Assembly (NCBI RefSeq): GCF_028471945.1
Contig: NZ_CP110128.1
Span: 1,786,501 to 1,850,500, forward strand
DNA: 64,000 nt
DNA from: Pseudomonas sp. WJP1
Lineage (GTDB): Bacteria; Pseudomonadota; Gammaproteobacteria; Pseudomonadales; Pseudomonadaceae
Reading direction: 5' to 3'
In this document: piece by piece, positions 24,599 to 36,348 of the stretch
How positions within the stretch are numbered: position 1 is the stretch's first letter
Layout of the letters: each line of letters starts with the position of its first letter
Position numbers and translations under genes: made by a program
Notes under the pieces: generated by a model
What the model saw: the letters and a program-made list of their open reading frames with translations, nothing else
Databases searched by the model: none
What the model was told of the DNA's origin: nothing

Positions 24599-27430
24599 AT
24601 GCAAGAAAGCGTGATGCAGCGCATGTGGAACAGCGCCTACCTATCCGGTAGTAACGCTGCCTATGTGGAAGAGCTCTACGAGCTCTACCTGCACGACCCT
24701 AACGCTGTGCCAGAAGAGTGGCGCACCTACTTCCAGAAGTTGCCTGCTGACGGCAACTCTGCCACCGATGTTTCGCACTCCACAATTCGCGATCATTTCG
24801 TCTTGCTGGCAAAGAACCAGCGCCGCGCTCAACCGGTTTCCGCCGGCAGCGTGAGCAGTGAGCACGAGAAGAAGCAAGTTGAAGTGCTGCGATTGATCCA
24901 GGCCTACCGTATGCGTGGCCACCAGGCAGCCCAGCTTGACCCGCTGGGGCTGTGGCAGCGTCCTGCACCTGCAGACCTGTCGATCAATCATTACGGCTTG
25001 ACCAATGCCGATCTTGATACGACCTTCCGTGCCGGCGACCTGTTCATCGGCAAAGAGGAAGCGAGCCTACGCGAAATTCACGAAGCGTTGCAGCAGACAT
25101 ATTGCCGCACCATCGGCGCTGAGTTTACGCACATCACCGATTCCGAGCAGCGCCAGTGGTTCCAGCAGCGTCTGGAAAGCGTGCGTGGCCGTCCGACGTA
25201 CTCCGCCGACATCAAGAGCCACCTGCTCGAGCGCGTGACCGCCGGTGAGGGCCTGGAAAAATACCTGGGCACCAAATACCCGGGTACCAAGCGTTTCGGC
25301 CTGGAAGGCGGCGAGAGCCTGATTCCGATGCTCGACGAGCTGATCCAGCGTTCCGGTTCCTACGGCACCAAGGAAATCGTTATCGGCATGGCCCACCGTG
25401 GCCGTCTGAACGTGCTGGTCAACACCTTCGGCAAGAACCCGCGCGAGCTGTTCGACGAGTTCGAAGGCAAGAAGAAGGTCGAGCTGGGTTCCGGTGACGT
25501 TAAATACCACCAGGGCTTCTCGTCCAACGTGATGACCACCGGCGGTGAAGTTCACCTGGCCATGGCGTTCAACCCGTCCCACCTGGAAATCGTTTCCCCG
25601 GTGGTCGAGGGTTCGGTTCGCGCCCGTCAGGACCGTCGTAACGACCTGACCGGTGAGAAAGTCCTGCCGATCTCCATCCACGGTGACGCGGCATTCGCCG
25701 GGCAAGGCGTGGTGATGGAAACCTTCCAGATGTCGCAGACCCGCGGTTTCAAGACCGGCGGTACCGTGCACATCGTGATCAACAACCAGGTCGGTTTCAC
25801 CATCAGCAACCCGCTGGACTCGCGTTCCACCGAGTACGCCACCGACGTCGCGAAGATGATCCAGGCGCCGATCCTCCATGTGAATGGTGATGATCCGGAA
25901 GCCGTGTTGTTCGTGACCCAGCTGGCCATCGACTACCGCATGCAGTTCAAGCGTGACGTGGTGATCGATCTGGTCTGCTACCGTCGTCGCGGCCACAACG
26001 AGGCCGACGAGCCAAGCGGCACCCAGCCAATCATGTATCAGCAGATCACCAAACAGCGCACCACTCGTGAGCTGTATGCCGATCGCCTGACCCAGGGCGG
26101 TGTGCTGGACGCAGAGCGTGTTCAGGCCAAGGTCGACGAATACCGCAACGCGCTGGACAACGGTCTGCACGTAGTGAAAAGCCTGGTCAAGGAGCCGAAC
26201 AAAGAGTTGTTCGTGGACTGGCGTCCGTATCTGGGCCATGCCTGGACTGCGCGTCACGACACTCGCTTCGACCTGAAGACCTTGCAGGAACTGTCCGCCA
26301 AGCTGCTGGAAATCCCGGAAGGCTTCGTGGTTCAGCGCCAGGTTGCGAAGATCTACGAAGACCGTCAGAAGATGCAAGCCGGCGGCCTGCCGATCAACTG
26401 GGGTTACGCCGAAACCATGGCGTACGCGACCCTGGCGTTCGAAGGTCACCCGATCCGCATGACCGGCCAGGACATCGGCCGCGGTACGTTCTCGCACCGT
26501 CATGCCGTGTTGCACAACCAGAAGGACGCGGGCACCTACATCCCGTTGCAGAACCTGTACGACGGTCAGCCACGCTTCGACCTGTACGACTCGTTCCTGT
26601 CCGAAGAAGCGGTACTGGCGTTCGAGTACGGTTACTCGACCACCACGCCGAACGCACTGGTTATCTGGGAAGCCCAGTTCGGCGACTTCGCCAACGGCGC
26701 CCAGGTTGTAATCGACCAGTTCATCACCAGTGGCGAGCACAAGTGGGGCCGTCTGTGCGGTCTGACCATGCTGCTGCCGCACGGTTATGAAGGTCAGGGG
26801 CCGGAGCACTCCTCGGCTCGTCTGGAGCGTTACCTGCAGCTGTGCGCCGAGCACAACATCCAGGTGTGCATGCCGACGACGCCGGCACAGATCTACCACT
26901 TGCTGCGCCGTCAGGTGATCCGCCCGCTGCGCAAGCCACTGGTAGTCCTGACTCCGAAGTCGCTGTTGCGCCACAAGCTGGCCATCTCGACCCTGGAAGA
27001 TCTGGCCGAAGGTTCGTTCCAGACCGTTATCCCGGAAATCGACGCCCAGGACCCGAAAAAGGTCGAGCGCGTTGTCCTGTGTAGCGGCAAGGTCTACTAC
27101 GACCTGCTGGAAAAACGCCGTGCCGAAGGCCGTGACGATATCGCCATCGTGCGTATCGAGCAGCTGTACCCATTCCCTGAGGACGACTTGAAGGAAGTCC
27201 TGGCTCCTTACACCAACGCCAAAGCTGCCGTTTGGTGCCAGGAAGAGCCGATGAACCAGGGTGCGTGGTACTGCAGCCAACACCACATGCGTCGCAGCAT
27301 CAGCAACCTCAACAAGTCTCTCGTACTTGAGTACGCGGGCCGTGAGGCTTCTGCTGCACCGGCATGCGGTTACGCATCGATGCACGCCGAACAGCAGGAA
27401 AAACTGCTGCAAGACGCCTTTACTGTTTAA
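24599..27430 (+). CDS. sucA: 2-oxoglutarate dehydrogenase E1 component
   Basis: This 943-residue ThDP enzyme decarboxylates 2-oxoglutarate and passes the succinyl group to the SucB lipoyl arm. Clear features are the E1o N-terminal motif SAYLSGSNAAYVEELYELY, GMAHRGRLNVL, NPSHLEIVSPVVEGSVRARQ, and the ThDP motif region HGDAAFAGQG to INNQVGFT. The 253-base gap after sdhB contains several imperfect hairpins (for example CCGGG and CCCGG near 24479-24496) but no clear terminator. The sdh and suc genes may therefore be one transcript. Confidence 0.98.
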   Translation: MQESVMQRMWNSAYLSGSNAAYVEELYELYLHDPNAVPEEWRTYFQKLPADGNSATDVSHSTIRDHFVLLAKNQRRAQPVSAGSVSSEHEKKQVEVLRLIQAYRMRGHQAAQLDPLGLWQRPAPADLSINHYGLTNADLDTTFRAGDLFIGKEEASLREIHEALQQTYCRTIGAEFTHITDSEQRQWFQQRLESVRGRPTYSADIKSHLLERVTAGEGLEKYLGTKYPGTKRFGLEGGESLIPMLDELIQRSGSYGTKEIVIGMAHRGRLNVLVNTFGKNPRELFDEFEGKKKVELGSGDVKYHQGFSSNVMTTGGEVHLAMAFNPSHLEIVSPVVEGSVRARQDRRNDLTGEKVLPISIHGDAAFAGQGVVMETFQMSQTRGFKTGGTVHIVINNQVGFTISNPLDSRSTEYATDVAKMIQAPILHVNGDDPEAVLFVTQLAIDYRMQFKRDVVIDLVCYRRRGHNEADEPSGTQPIMYQQITKQRTTRELYADRLTQGGVLDAERVQAKVDEYRNALDNGLHVVKSLVKEPNKELFVDWRPYLGHAWTARHDTRFDLKTLQELSAKLLEIPEGFVVQRQVAKIYEDRQKMQAGGLPINWGYAETMAYATLAFEGHPIRMTGQDIGRGTFSHRHAVLHNQKDAGTYIPLQNLYDGQPRFDLYDSFLSEEAVLAFEYGYSTTTPNALVIWEAQFGDFANGAQVVIDQFITSGEHKWGRLCGLTMLLPHGYEGQGPEHSSARLERYLQLCAEHNIQVCMPTTPAQIYHLLRRQVIRPLRKPLVVLTPKSLLRHKLAISTLEDLAEGSFQTVIPEIDAQDPKKVERVVLCSGKVYYDLLEKRRAEGRDDIAIVRIEQLYPFPEDDLKEVLAPYTNAKAAVWCQEEPMNQGAWYCSQHHMRRSISNLNKSLVLEYAGREASAAPACGYASMHAEQQEKLLQDAFTV

Positions 27431-27472
27431 CGCCTTCGCGCACCTGAAACCGAATTTAAGGACCCACAGATA

Positions 27473-28693
27473 ATGGCTATCGAAATCAAAGCCCCCACTT
27501 TCCCGGAATCGGTTGCCGATGGCACCGTTGCCACCTGGCACAAGCAACCGGGCGACGCGGTCAAGCGCGACGAACTGATCGTCGACATCGAAACCGATAA
27601 AGTCGTACTCGAAGTGTTGGCTACCGCTGATGGCGTGCTGGGCGCTATCGTCAAGAACGAAGGCGACACCGTTCTGTCCGACGAAGTCCTGGGCTCCATC
27701 GAAGCGGGCGGCGCTGCTGCCGCTCCAGCGGCTGCGGCACCTGCCGCCGCTGCCCAGGCTGCTGCCCCTGCCGCCGAAGGCGAAGACGATCCAGTCGCCG
27801 CTCCTGCTGCGCGCAAGCTGGCTGAAGAAAACGGCATCAACATCGCTTCCGTTGCCGGCACCGGCAAAGGCGGTCGCGTGACCAAGGAAGACGTGGTTGC
27901 AGCCGTTGCTGCCAAGAAAGCCGCTCCGGCTGCCGCGCCTGCCAAGGCTGCTGCACCTGCCGCTGCTGCTCCTGTATTCGCTGCCGGCGATCGCATCGAG
28001 AAGCGCGTACCGATGACCCGCGTGCGGGCCACCGTTGCCAAGCGTCTGGTCGAAGCCCAGTCGAACATGGCGATGCTGACCACTTTCAACGAAGTCGACA
28101 TGACCGAAGTCATGGCCCTGCGTTCGAAGTACAAGGACCTGTTCGAGAAGTCCCACAACGGCGTACGCCTGGGCTTCATGTCGTTCTTCGTCAAGGCTGC
28201 TACCGAAGCGCTGAAACGCTTCCCGGCTGTCAACGCCTCGATCGACGGCGCCGACATCGTTTACCACGGCTACGCTGACGTCGGCGTTGCAGTTTCCAGC
28301 GATCGCGGCCTGGTTGTACCGGTTCTGCGTAACGCCGAACTGATGAGCCTGGCTGAAATCGAAGGCGGCATCGCCACCTTCGGCAAGAAAGCCCGCGACG
28401 GCAAACTGTCGATGGACGAAATGACCGGTGGTACCTTCACCATCACCAACGGCGGTACCTTCGGTTCGATGATGTCGACCCCGATCGTCAACCCGCCACA
28501 AGCAGCCATCCTGGGCATGCACAACATCATCCAGCGTCCTATGGCCATCAACGGTCAGGTCGTTATCCGTCCGATGATGTACCTGGCCCTGTCCTACGAT
28601 CACCGTCTGATCGATGGCAAAGAAGCTGTGACTTTCCTGGTGACCATCAAGAACCTGCTGGAAGATCCGGCTCGTCTGTTGCTGGATATCTGA
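27473..28693 (+). CDS. sucB: 2-oxoglutarate dehydrogenase E2 (dihydrolipoyl succinyltransferase)
   Basis: This 406-residue core protein of the 2-oxoglutarate dehydrogenase complex has one lipoyl domain with Lys43 in [11 protein letters not shown]. Alanine/proline-rich linkers flank an E3-binding domain ([29 protein letters not shown]). The catalytic acyltransferase domain ends with [13 protein letters not shown] (His377, Asp381). A 42-base gap separates it from sucA. Confidence 0.98.
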   Translation: MAIEIKAPTFPESVADGTVATWHKQPGDAVKRDELIVDIETDKVVLEVLATADGVLGAIVKNEGDTVLSDEVLGSIEAGGAAAAPAAAAPAAAAQAAAPAAEGEDDPVAAPAARKLAEENGINIASVAGTGKGGRVTKEDVVAAVAAKKAAPAAAPAKAAAPAAAAPVFAAGDRIEKRVPMTRVRATVAKRLVEAQSNMAMLTTFNEVDMTEVMALRSKYKDLFEKSHNGVRLGFMSFFVKAATEALKRFPAVNASIDGADIVYHGYADVGVAVSSDRGLVVPVLRNAELMSLAEIEGGIATFGKKARDGKLSMDEMTGGTFTITNGGTFGSMMSTPIVNPPQAAILGMHNIIQRPMAINGQVVIRPMMYLALSYDHRLIDGKEAVTFLVTIKNLLEDPARLLLDI

Positions 28694-28712
28694 TAGAAGC
28701 AGTCGCGAGCTG

Positions 28713-28749
28713 CAAGCCCAGGCTGTCGGAAAACCCGCAGCCTGGCTTG
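28713..28749 (+). repeat. Intercistronic hairpin between sucB and lpdG
   Basis: CAAGCCCAGGCTG pairs with CAGCCTGGCTTG with one bulge. There is no T-run, so it is more likely an mRNA processing or stability element than a terminator. Confidence 0.6.
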
Positions 28750-28791
28750 TCGCTTGCGGCTTCAAGCTTTTCGCTAAAGAGGATTTTTTGA

Positions 28792-30228
<1,437 letters not shown>

Positions 30229-30271
30229 GACAATAAGAAACCACGGCGGAATGGCCCGTCGTGAGCCTTGC

Positions 30272-30315
30272 ATGCAAGACTCACCGCGGAATATCCGCTG
30301 GACGCAGTCTTGCAT
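30272..30315 (+). repeat. Nested hairpin in the lpdG-sucC gap
   Basis: ATGCAAGACT (30272-30281) pairs with AGTCTTGCAT (30306-30315). Inside it, GCGGA (30286-30290) pairs with TCCGC (30294-30298). The double structure lies about 110 bases before sucC and has no T-run. Confidence 0.6.
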
Positions 30316-30424
30316 GGCCGTACCGGGTATCCGGAAAGGTCATGCAAGCAGCAGTCACAGGTGGTGCGGCACTTGAATGAGTGCAGCACCGAATGCGCAG
30401 TACCTAACGAAGACGGTAAAAAGC

Positions 30425-31591
30425 ATGAATCTTCACGAGTATCAGGGTAAGCAGCTGTTCGCTGAATACGGCCTGCCAGTTTCTACTGGTTACGCGGTAG
30501 ACACCCCGGAAGCAGCAGCAGAAGCTTGCGACAAAATCGGCGGCAGCGAGTGGGTTGTCAAAGCCCAGGTCCACGCCGGTGGTCGCGGTAAAGCGGGCGG
30601 CGTAAAGCTGGTTCGCAGCAAAGAAGACGCCAAGGCCTTCGCACAGCAGTGGCTGGGCAAGCGTCTGGTGACTTACCAGACTGACGCCAATGGCCAGCCA
30701 GTCACCAAGATCCTGGTTGAATCGTGCACTGATATCGCTAAAGAGCTGTACCTGGGCGCTGTCGTTGACCGTTCGAGCCGTCGCATCGTGTTCATGGCTT
30801 CCACCGAAGGTGGCGTGGACATCGAGAAAATCGCTCACGACACTCCAGAAAAAATTCTGAAAGCCACTATCGATCCACTGGTTGGCGCTCAGCCATTCCA
30901 GGGTCGCGAGCTGGCATTCCAGCTGGGTCTGGAAGGCAAGCAGGTTGCCCAGTTCGCCAAGATCTTCGTAGGTCTGGCCAAACTGTTCAAGGATCACGAC
31001 CTGGCCCTGCTGGAAGTGAACCCGCTGGTGATCAAGGCTGACGGCGATCTGCACTGCCTGGACGCCAAGATCAACATCGACGCCAACGCCATGTACCGTC
31101 AGCCTAAGCTGAAGACTTTCCACGATCCGTCGCAAGACGATCCGCGCGAAGCGCACGCTGCCAAGTTCGAACTGAACTACGTAGCACTGGAAGGCAACAT
31201 CGGTTGCATGGTCAACGGTGCTGGCCTGGCCATGGGTACCATGGACATCGTCAACCTGCATGGCGGCAAGCCAGCCAACTTCCTTGACGTGGGCGGCGGT
31301 GCTACCAAAGAACGCGTTACCGAAGCGTTCAAGATCATTCTGTCCGACACCAACGTCGCTGCAGTACTGGTTAACATCTTCGGCGGCATCGTTCGTTGCG
31401 ACATGATTGCCGAAGGCATCATCGGCGCTGTGAAAGAAGTCGGCGTGAAAATCCCGGTTGTTGTTCGCCTTGAAGGCAACAACGCTGAGCTGGGCGCTAA
31501 AGTACTGGCAGAAAGCGGTTTGAACATCATCGCTGCTACCAGCCTGACCGACGCTGCTCAACAAGTTGTCAAAGCTGCGGAGGGCAAATAA
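30425..31591 (+). CDS. sucC: Succinyl-CoA synthetase beta subunit
   Basis: This 388-residue ATP-grasp protein, with SucD, converts succinyl-CoA to succinate with substrate-level phosphorylation. It begins [19 protein letters not shown] and has [18 protein letters not shown] for nucleotide binding and the C-terminal [16 protein letters not shown]. The start at 30425 gives the conserved N-terminus; 16 more open codons upstream are not used. Its TAA overlaps the sucD ATG by one base. Confidence 0.98.
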   Translation: MNLHEYQGKQLFAEYGLPVSTGYAVDTPEAAAEACDKIGGSEWVVKAQVHAGGRGKAGGVKLVRSKEDAKAFAQQWLGKRLVTYQTDANGQPVTKILVESCTDIAKELYLGAVVDRSSRRIVFMASTEGGVDIEKIAHDTPEKILKATIDPLVGAQPFQGRELAFQLGLEGKQVAQFAKIFVGLAKLFKDHDLALLEVNPLVIKADGDLHCLDAKINIDANAMYRQPKLKTFHDPSQDDPREAHAAKFELNYVALEGNIGCMVNGAGLAMGTMDIVNLHGGKPANFLDVGGGATKERVTEAFKIILSDTNVAAVLVNIFGGIVRCDMIAEGIIGAVKEVGVKIPVVVRLEGNNAELGAKVLAESGLNIIAATSLTDAAQQVVKAAEGK

Positions 31592-32472
31592 TGAGCGTCC
31601 TGATCAATAAAGACACCAAAGTTATCTGCCAGGGTATTACCGGTTCGCAAGGTAGTTTCCACACCCAGCAAGCCATCGAGTACGGCACCAAGATGGTTGG
31701 TGGTGTAACTCCAGGCAAAGGCGGCACCGAGCACCTGGGCCTGCCAGTGTTCAACACCGTGAAAGACGCTGTAGCTGCCACTGGCGCCACCGCCAGCGTG
31801 ATCTACGTTCCGGCTCCTTTCTGCAAAGACTCGATCCTGGAAGCTGCCTTCGGCGGCATCAAGCTGATCGTGTGCATCACCGAAGGCATTCCTACCCTGG
31901 ACATGCTGGACGCTAAAGTTAAGTGCGACGAGCTGGGCGTAGTCCTGATCGGCCCTAACTGCCCAGGCGTGATCACCCCAGGCGAATGCAAGATCGGCAT
32001 CATGCCAGGTCACATTCACTTGCCAGGCAAGGTCGGTATCGTTTCCCGTTCCGGCACCCTGACCTACGAAGCTGTTAAGCAGACTACTGACGCCGGTTTC
32101 GGTCAGTCGACTTGCGTCGGCATTGGTGGTGACCCGATCCCGGGTTCGAACTTCATCGACATCCTGAAGCTGTTCCAGGAAGACCCGAAGACCGAAGCGA
32201 TCGTGATGATCGGCGAGATCGGCGGTTCGGCTGAAGAAGAAGCGGCTGCCTACATCAAGGCACACGTGACCAAGCCGGTTGTTTCCTACATCGCTGGTGT
32301 GACTGCTCCTCCGGGCAAGCGCATGGGCCATGCTGGCGCAATCATCTCTGGCGGCAAAGGCACTGCAGACGAGAAATTCGCTGCTCTGCAAGACGCAGGC
32401 GTTAAAACCGTGCGTTCGCTGGCAGACATCGGCAAGGCCCTGGCCGAGCTGACTGGTTGGGCTGTCAAATAA
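31591..32472 (+). CDS. sucD: Succinyl-CoA synthetase alpha subunit
   Basis: This 293-residue subunit carries the CoA-binding [19 protein letters not shown] and the phosphorylated active histidine in [19 protein letters not shown] context. It is one-base coupled to sucC. It ends the TCA operon before a strong terminator at 32501-32530. Confidence 0.98.
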   Translation: MSVLINKDTKVICQGITGSQGSFHTQQAIEYGTKMVGGVTPGKGGTEHLGLPVFNTVKDAVAATGATASVIYVPAPFCKDSILEAAFGGIKLIVCITEGIPTLDMLDAKVKCDELGVVLIGPNCPGVITPGECKIGIMPGHIHLPGKVGIVSRSGTLTYEAVKQTTDAGFGQSTCVGIGGDPIPGSNFIDILKLFQEDPKTEAIVMIGEIGGSAEEEAAAYIKAHVTKPVVSYIAGVTAPPGKRMGHAGAIISGGKGTADEKFAALQDAGVKTVRSLADIGKALAELTGWAVK

Positions 32473-32500
32473 GCCTCGCGCTTAGCTGACGCTTCACCAA

Positions 32501-32530
32501 ACAAAGGCCACCTTCGGGTGGCCTTTGTCG
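32501..32530 (+). terminator. Rho-independent terminator after sucD
   Basis: ACAAAGGCCACC pairs perfectly with GGTGGCCTTTGT around a TTCG loop, with T-rich sequence at the end. Confidence 0.9.
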
Positions 32531-32795
32531 TTTGCAGGTGATCGTTCCCTCGCTCTGGGCCGGAGTGGGAAAATTAGATATGTAAACGCGACATGGAAAT
32601 GTCGTATATCGGATAGTTCGCCCTCTAACAGTGCGTTTATCGGCCAAATTCGTTAGGCTACTCGCCATTTTTGCGTCCGCGCCCACAAGGCTGCAACGCG
32701 CTTAAAGGGTTGGTCCCATACGGACCGACAGCATTTCCCTCACCCATAGGGAAATCCCTCTCTAAATTCCGATTCAGTAGTGTGGTATTTCCTTA

Positions 32796-34109
32796 ATGAA
32801 AGTGTTGAAAGGCCAGGACATCCTGGCACTTGGTTTTATGACGTTTGCCCTGTTCGTCGGGGCTGGCAACATCATCTTCCCGCCTATCGTCGGCTTGCAG
32901 TCCGGGCCTCACGTCTGGATGGCGGCGCTGGGCTTCCTGATCACTGCAGTCGGTCTGCCTGTGGTCACCGTCGTGGCGCTGGCCAAGGTCGGTGGCGCCA
33001 TGGATGCCTTGAGCAGCCCGATCGGTAAAATCGCCGGTGGCCTGTTGGCTGCGGCGTGCTACCTCGCGGTTGGCCCGCTGTTCGCCACGCCGCGTACCGC
33101 CACCGTGTCGTTCGAAGTCGGCCTGGCGCCATTGACCGGCGAAAGCCCGCTGGCGTTGTTCCTCTACAGCTCGGTGTACTTCCTGATTGTGTTCTTCATC
33201 TCGCTGTATCCGGGCCGTTTGCTGGATACCGTAGGTCGTTTCCTCGCGCCTCTGAAGATCATTGCACTGGCTGCCCTGGGCATCGCCGCGTTCGCTTTGC
33301 CAGCAGGTGACATTGGCCATGCGACGCCTGAGTATGTAGCGGCACCGTTCTCCCAAGGGTTCATCAATGGTTACCTGACCATGGATACCCTCGGCGCACT
33401 GGTGTTTGGCATCGTCATCGTCAATGCCATTCGCTCGCGCGGCGTCGAGTCGCCAGCGCTGATCACCCGCTATGCGATCATTGCCGGCTTGATCGCCGGT
33501 GTCGGCCTGGCACTGGTCTACATCAGCCTGTTCCGCCTGGGTTCGGGCAGCCATGAAGTGGCGGCTGGCGCTACCAACGGCGCGGCGGTATTGCACGCCT
33601 ACGTACAGCACACCTTCGGCTCCCTGGGCAGCGGATTCCTGGCGGTGCTGATTTCCCTGGCGTGCCTGGTGACGGCGGTCGGCCTGACCTGTGCCTGCGC
33701 CGAGTACTTCAGCCGTGTGCTGCCACTGTCCTACAAGACGCTGGTCATCATCCTCGCGGCATTCTCCCTGCTGGTGTCCAACCTGGGCCTGACCAAGCTG
33801 ATCGCGTTCTCGATCCCGGTCCTGACCGCGATCTACCCGCCGTGCATCGCCCTGGTGGCCCTGAGCTTCTGTAAGGACTTCTGGCATGAACAAGGGCGCA
33901 TTGTCGGTCCGGTGATGCTGGTGTCGTTCATCTTCGGCCTGATCGATGCGCTCAAGGGTGCGGGTCTGGCGGACTGGATGCCGTCTCAGTTGGCTCACTT
34001 GCCGTTGAGCGAGCAGGGCCTGGCATGGCTGGTGCCTTCGGTGATGACCCTGGTGGTCGCCGTGGTTTGCGACCGCATGCTGGGTAAGCGCGAAGAAGCG
34101 CTGGCATAA
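32796..34109 (+). CDS. braB: Branched-chain amino acid:cation symporter, LIVCS family
   Basis: This 437-residue carrier has about twelve membrane helices. It is recognised from [23 protein letters not shown] and [17 protein letters not shown], both diagnostic of BrnQ/BraB. It imports leucine, isoleucine and valine with sodium or protons. In P. aeruginosa braB also follows sucD, which supports the name. It has its own terminator at 34151-34187. The 260-base gap before it shows a small hairpin (CGACAT and ATGTCG at 32589-32604). Confidence 0.92.
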   Translation: MKVLKGQDILALGFMTFALFVGAGNIIFPPIVGLQSGPHVWMAALGFLITAVGLPVVTVVALAKVGGAMDALSSPIGKIAGGLLAAACYLAVGPLFATPRTATVSFEVGLAPLTGESPLALFLYSSVYFLIVFFISLYPGRLLDTVGRFLAPLKIIALAALGIAAFALPAGDIGHATPEYVAAPFSQGFINGYLTMDTLGALVFGIVIVNAIRSRGVESPALITRYAIIAGLIAGVGLALVYISLFRLGSGSHEVAAGATNGAAVLHAYVQHTFGSLGSGFLAVLISLACLVTAVGLTCACAEYFSRVLPLSYKTLVIILAAFSLLVSNLGLTKLIAFSIPVLTAIYPPCIALVALSFCKDFWHEQGRIVGPVMLVSFIFGLIDALKGAGLADWMPSQLAHLPLSEQGLAWLVPSVMTLVVAVVCDRMLGKREEALA

Positions 34110-34150
34110 GCTTAATCGGACCGTCACAAGCGGACCTGTGAGTAAAACTG

Positions 34151-34187
34151 AAATGCCCCGTATCAATCGATACGGGGCATTTTTTTT
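34151..34187 (+). terminator. Rho-independent terminator after braB
   Basis: AAATGCCCCGTATC pairs with GATACGGGGCATTT, followed by seven T. Confidence 0.93.
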
Positions 34188-34269
34188 GTGAGGGATGCGG
34201 TGTCTTTTCTTCTGCGCTAACGTCGAAGCACTGCAAAACGGTGTTCCCCTCTACATCACAAGGACCTGC

Positions 34270-35007
34270 ATGTCGTTCATCCAAGCCAACTTGATCCACA
34301 TCCTCGCTGCCATCTGGTTCGTCATCTGCTGGGGCGGATACACCCGCTATGCGACCTGGAAAGGCCGTGACACCGCCTGTCTGGCCAGCGTGCTGCATCT
34401 GTATCGCGAAGACTGGATGCGCCGCATGCTGCTGCGTGACAACCGCATCGCCGATGCCAGTGTGATCGGCAACCTGGAGCGCAATGCCTCGTTCTTTGCT
34501 TCCAGTACCCTGATTATCCTGGCCGGTATTCTCACGGTGCTCGGGGCGTCGGAAAGGGCGGTGTCGTTGCTGGCGGATATCCCGATGGTGCAGCAGGCGT
34601 CCCAGGGCATGTCGGAGATCAAGTTGTTGTGCCTGGCGCTGGTGTTCGTCTATGCGTTCTTTACCTTCAGCTGGTGCATGCGCCAGTACAACTTCGCGGC
34701 CATTCTGGTGGGCTCGGCACCCATGGTCGGTGAGCGTCATGTGTCGGAGCAGGAACGCAAAGCCTTTGCCAATCGTGCGGCACGGGTTATTTCCATGGCC
34801 GCCAACCAGTTCAACTTCGGCCTGCGTTCTTACTATTTCGGCATGACCATGCTCGCCTGGTTCGTCAGCCCCTGGTTGTTCATGTTGATGAGTGCCGGCG
34901 TGGTGTTCGTCTTATACCGCCGTGAGTTTCACTCCGACGTTCTCGATGTGATGGTCTATACCCCTACAGAGGCACCGTTGCCCGAGGTGAATAAAGAGGC
35001 CGCTTGA
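34270..35007 (+). CDS. DUF599 family membrane protein
   Basis: This 245-residue protein has about four membrane segments (near 8-25, 75-95, 115-135 and 195-225). The family pattern is recognised from WFVICWGGYTRYA, REDWMRRMLLRDNRI and QFNFGLRSYYFGM. The function is unknown. The ATG at 34270 gives the conserved start. Its TGA shares one base with the next ATG, so it is coupled to the MAPEG gene. Confidence 0.85.
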   Translation: MSFIQANLIHILAAIWFVICWGGYTRYATWKGRDTACLASVLHLYREDWMRRMLLRDNRIADASVIGNLERNASFFASSTLIILAGILTVLGASERAVSLLADIPMVQQASQGMSEIKLLCLALVFVYAFFTFSWCMRQYNFAAILVGSAPMVGERHVSEQERKAFANRAARVISMAANQFNFGLRSYYFGMTMLAWFVSPWLFMLMSAGVVFVLYRREFHSDVLDVMVYTPTEAPLPEVNKEAA

Positions 35008-35408
35008 TGAGTATTCCATTCTGGTGCGTGTTTATCAGTGCCGTGCTGATTTACGTGGCGCGCATGCCCGTGACGACGGCCATGAAAGAACAGGGTGGTT
35101 ACAACAATCACCTGCCGCGCCAACAGCAGGCGCAACTTACAGGCCTGGGCGCGCGTGCGGTGGCGGCCCATCAGAACAGCTTCGAAGCCTTCATCTTGTT
35201 TGCGGTGGGTGTGTTGATGGCCCACACCACGCAAACGGCGGGATGGCTCATCGACTGGCTGGCGATCATCTTTGTGGTCACGCGGGTCATCTACCTGCTG
35301 TGCTATTGGAAGGATCTGGCCTGGCAGCGCAGTCTGGTCTGGCTGGTGGGTTTGATCTGCTCGTTGTTGCTGATGATTAGTCCGACTTTTCGAACCATTT
35401 TGCTCTAA
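35007..35408 (+). CDS. MAPEG family membrane protein
   Basis: This 133-residue protein has four helices. It matches the MAPEG family (eicosanoid and glutathione-related membrane proteins), with the typical RAVAAHQNSFEAFILFAVGVL segment. Bacterial members have no established substrate. It follows the DUF599 gene with a one-base overlap and precedes a terminator. Confidence 0.87.
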   Translation: MSIPFWCVFISAVLIYVARMPVTTAMKEQGGYNNHLPRQQQAQLTGLGARAVAAHQNSFEAFILFAVGVLMAHTTQTAGWLIDWLAIIFVVTRVIYLLCYWKDLAWQRSLVWLVGLICSLLLMISPTFRTILL

Positions 35409-35424
35409 CGAGTAAATCGTAGAT

Positions 35425-35457
35425 AAAAGAAAACCCGCACTTGGCGGGTTTTCTTTT
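35425..35457. terminator. Bidirectional terminator between convergent genes
   Basis: AAAAGAAAACCCGC pairs with GCGGGTTTTCTTTT. The A- and T-runs suit both the MAPEG gene (plus) and the lipoprotein gene (minus). Confidence 0.9.
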
Positions 35458-35475
35458 GACGCAGCGAGAAGCGAC

Positions 35476-35712
35476 TTATTGCTTCTTGGCGGCTTCTTCT
35501 TGTGCGGCAGCGTTCGATTCAGCCTGATCTTTGGCGGCTTCGGCGTTTTCTTTCGCTGCTTCGTTCACTTTATCCTGAGCTTCGCTCATTTTTTCCTGGG
35601 CTTGCTCGGCATGTTGGGTAGCATCTTGAGCTTTGTCCTCGGATTTTTTATCGCAGGCAGCGAGACCGAGGGAAGCGGTCAACATCAAGGCAATAGCTAA
35701 AGTCTTACGCAT
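35476..35712 (-). CDS. Small alanine/glutamate-rich lipoprotein
   Basis: This 78-residue protein has a signal peptide and a lipobox, GLAAC, with Cys20. The mature part (about 58 residues) is almost wholly Ala, Glu, Lys, Gln and Asp in heptad-like order (DATQHAEQAQEKMSEAQDKV), so a coiled-coil helix is expected. It ends in KKQ. The look is that of small envelope lipoproteins such as OprI/Lpp, but no specific family can be assigned. It is probably anchored in the outer or inner membrane facing the periplasm. Confidence 0.85.
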   Translation of the reverse strand: MRKTLAIALMLTASLGLAACDKKSEDKAQDATQHAEQAQEKMSEAQDKVNEAAKENAEAAKDQAESNAAAQEEAAKKQ

Positions 35713-35871
35713 GGGGTGTTTCTCCTGATGAAAATTATCTATCTGGCCTTAAGAGCACAGCGGTCAGGGTTAAGTTCCTCAAATCCATCAGATATATAAG
35801 TTTGTTCTAACGCGGAACTTTTACTCGGGCCTCAACTTCATTGAATAACTATAAACAAGAGTCTTTATCAA

Positions 35872-36348
35872 ATGGCCGAAAACCCCGTTTTTGAGCGTGC
35901 GACACGATTTCTGTCAGCGCTGCGGCATTGCCAGGTGCTGGGTTTGCGCGTTCACAGCGCCAGTGCCGAAGGGCTCACCGTGGTGCTGCCCTACAGCCCG
36001 CAGATCGTCGGTAATCCCCAGGCTGGTGTGATTCACGGCGGCGTGTTGACCACCTTGATGGACACCGCGTGTGGCATGTCTACCCTCTGCGTGTTGCCGG
36101 AGTTCGAAGTCTGCCCGACCCTCGACCTGCGCATCGACTACATGCACGCCGCCGAACCGCATAAGGATGTCTACGGTTTCGCCCAATGCTATCGGGTGAC
36201 CACCGATGTGATCTTTGCCCGTGGCTTTGCCTATCAGGATGATCCCGAACAACCCATCGCCCATGTCGTGGGCACTTTCATGCGCATGGGCAAGGGCATC
36301 AAGGGCACCAAGGGTTTTGGTGGCGCCATCGCTGGAGGTGCGGCATGA
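35872..36348 (+). CDS. PaaI-type hotdog-fold thioesterase 1
   Basis: This 158-residue protein of the PaaI/YigI acyl-CoA thioesterase group carries the family block NPQAGVIHGGVLTTLMDTACGM, with a conserved His-Gly-Gly and Asp as in active members. The substrate is unknown. It overlaps the next thioesterase gene by 4 bases (ATGA), so the two may form a heteromer or successive activities. Confidence 0.85.
   Translation: MAENPVFERATRFLSALRHCQVLGLRVHSASAEGLTVVLPYSPQIVGNPQAGVIHGGVLTTLMDTACGMSTLCVLPEFEVCPTLDLRIDYMHAAEPHKDVYGFAQCYRVTTDVIFARGFAYQDDPEQPIAHVVGTFMRMGKGIKGTKGFGGAIAGGAA

Noticed and set aside
25067..28765. Very long open frame (about 1,230 codons) on the minus strand opposite sucA and sucB
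   Set aside because: It mirrors the codon bias of the highly expressed sense genes. The protein has no family features and sucA/sucB are certain.
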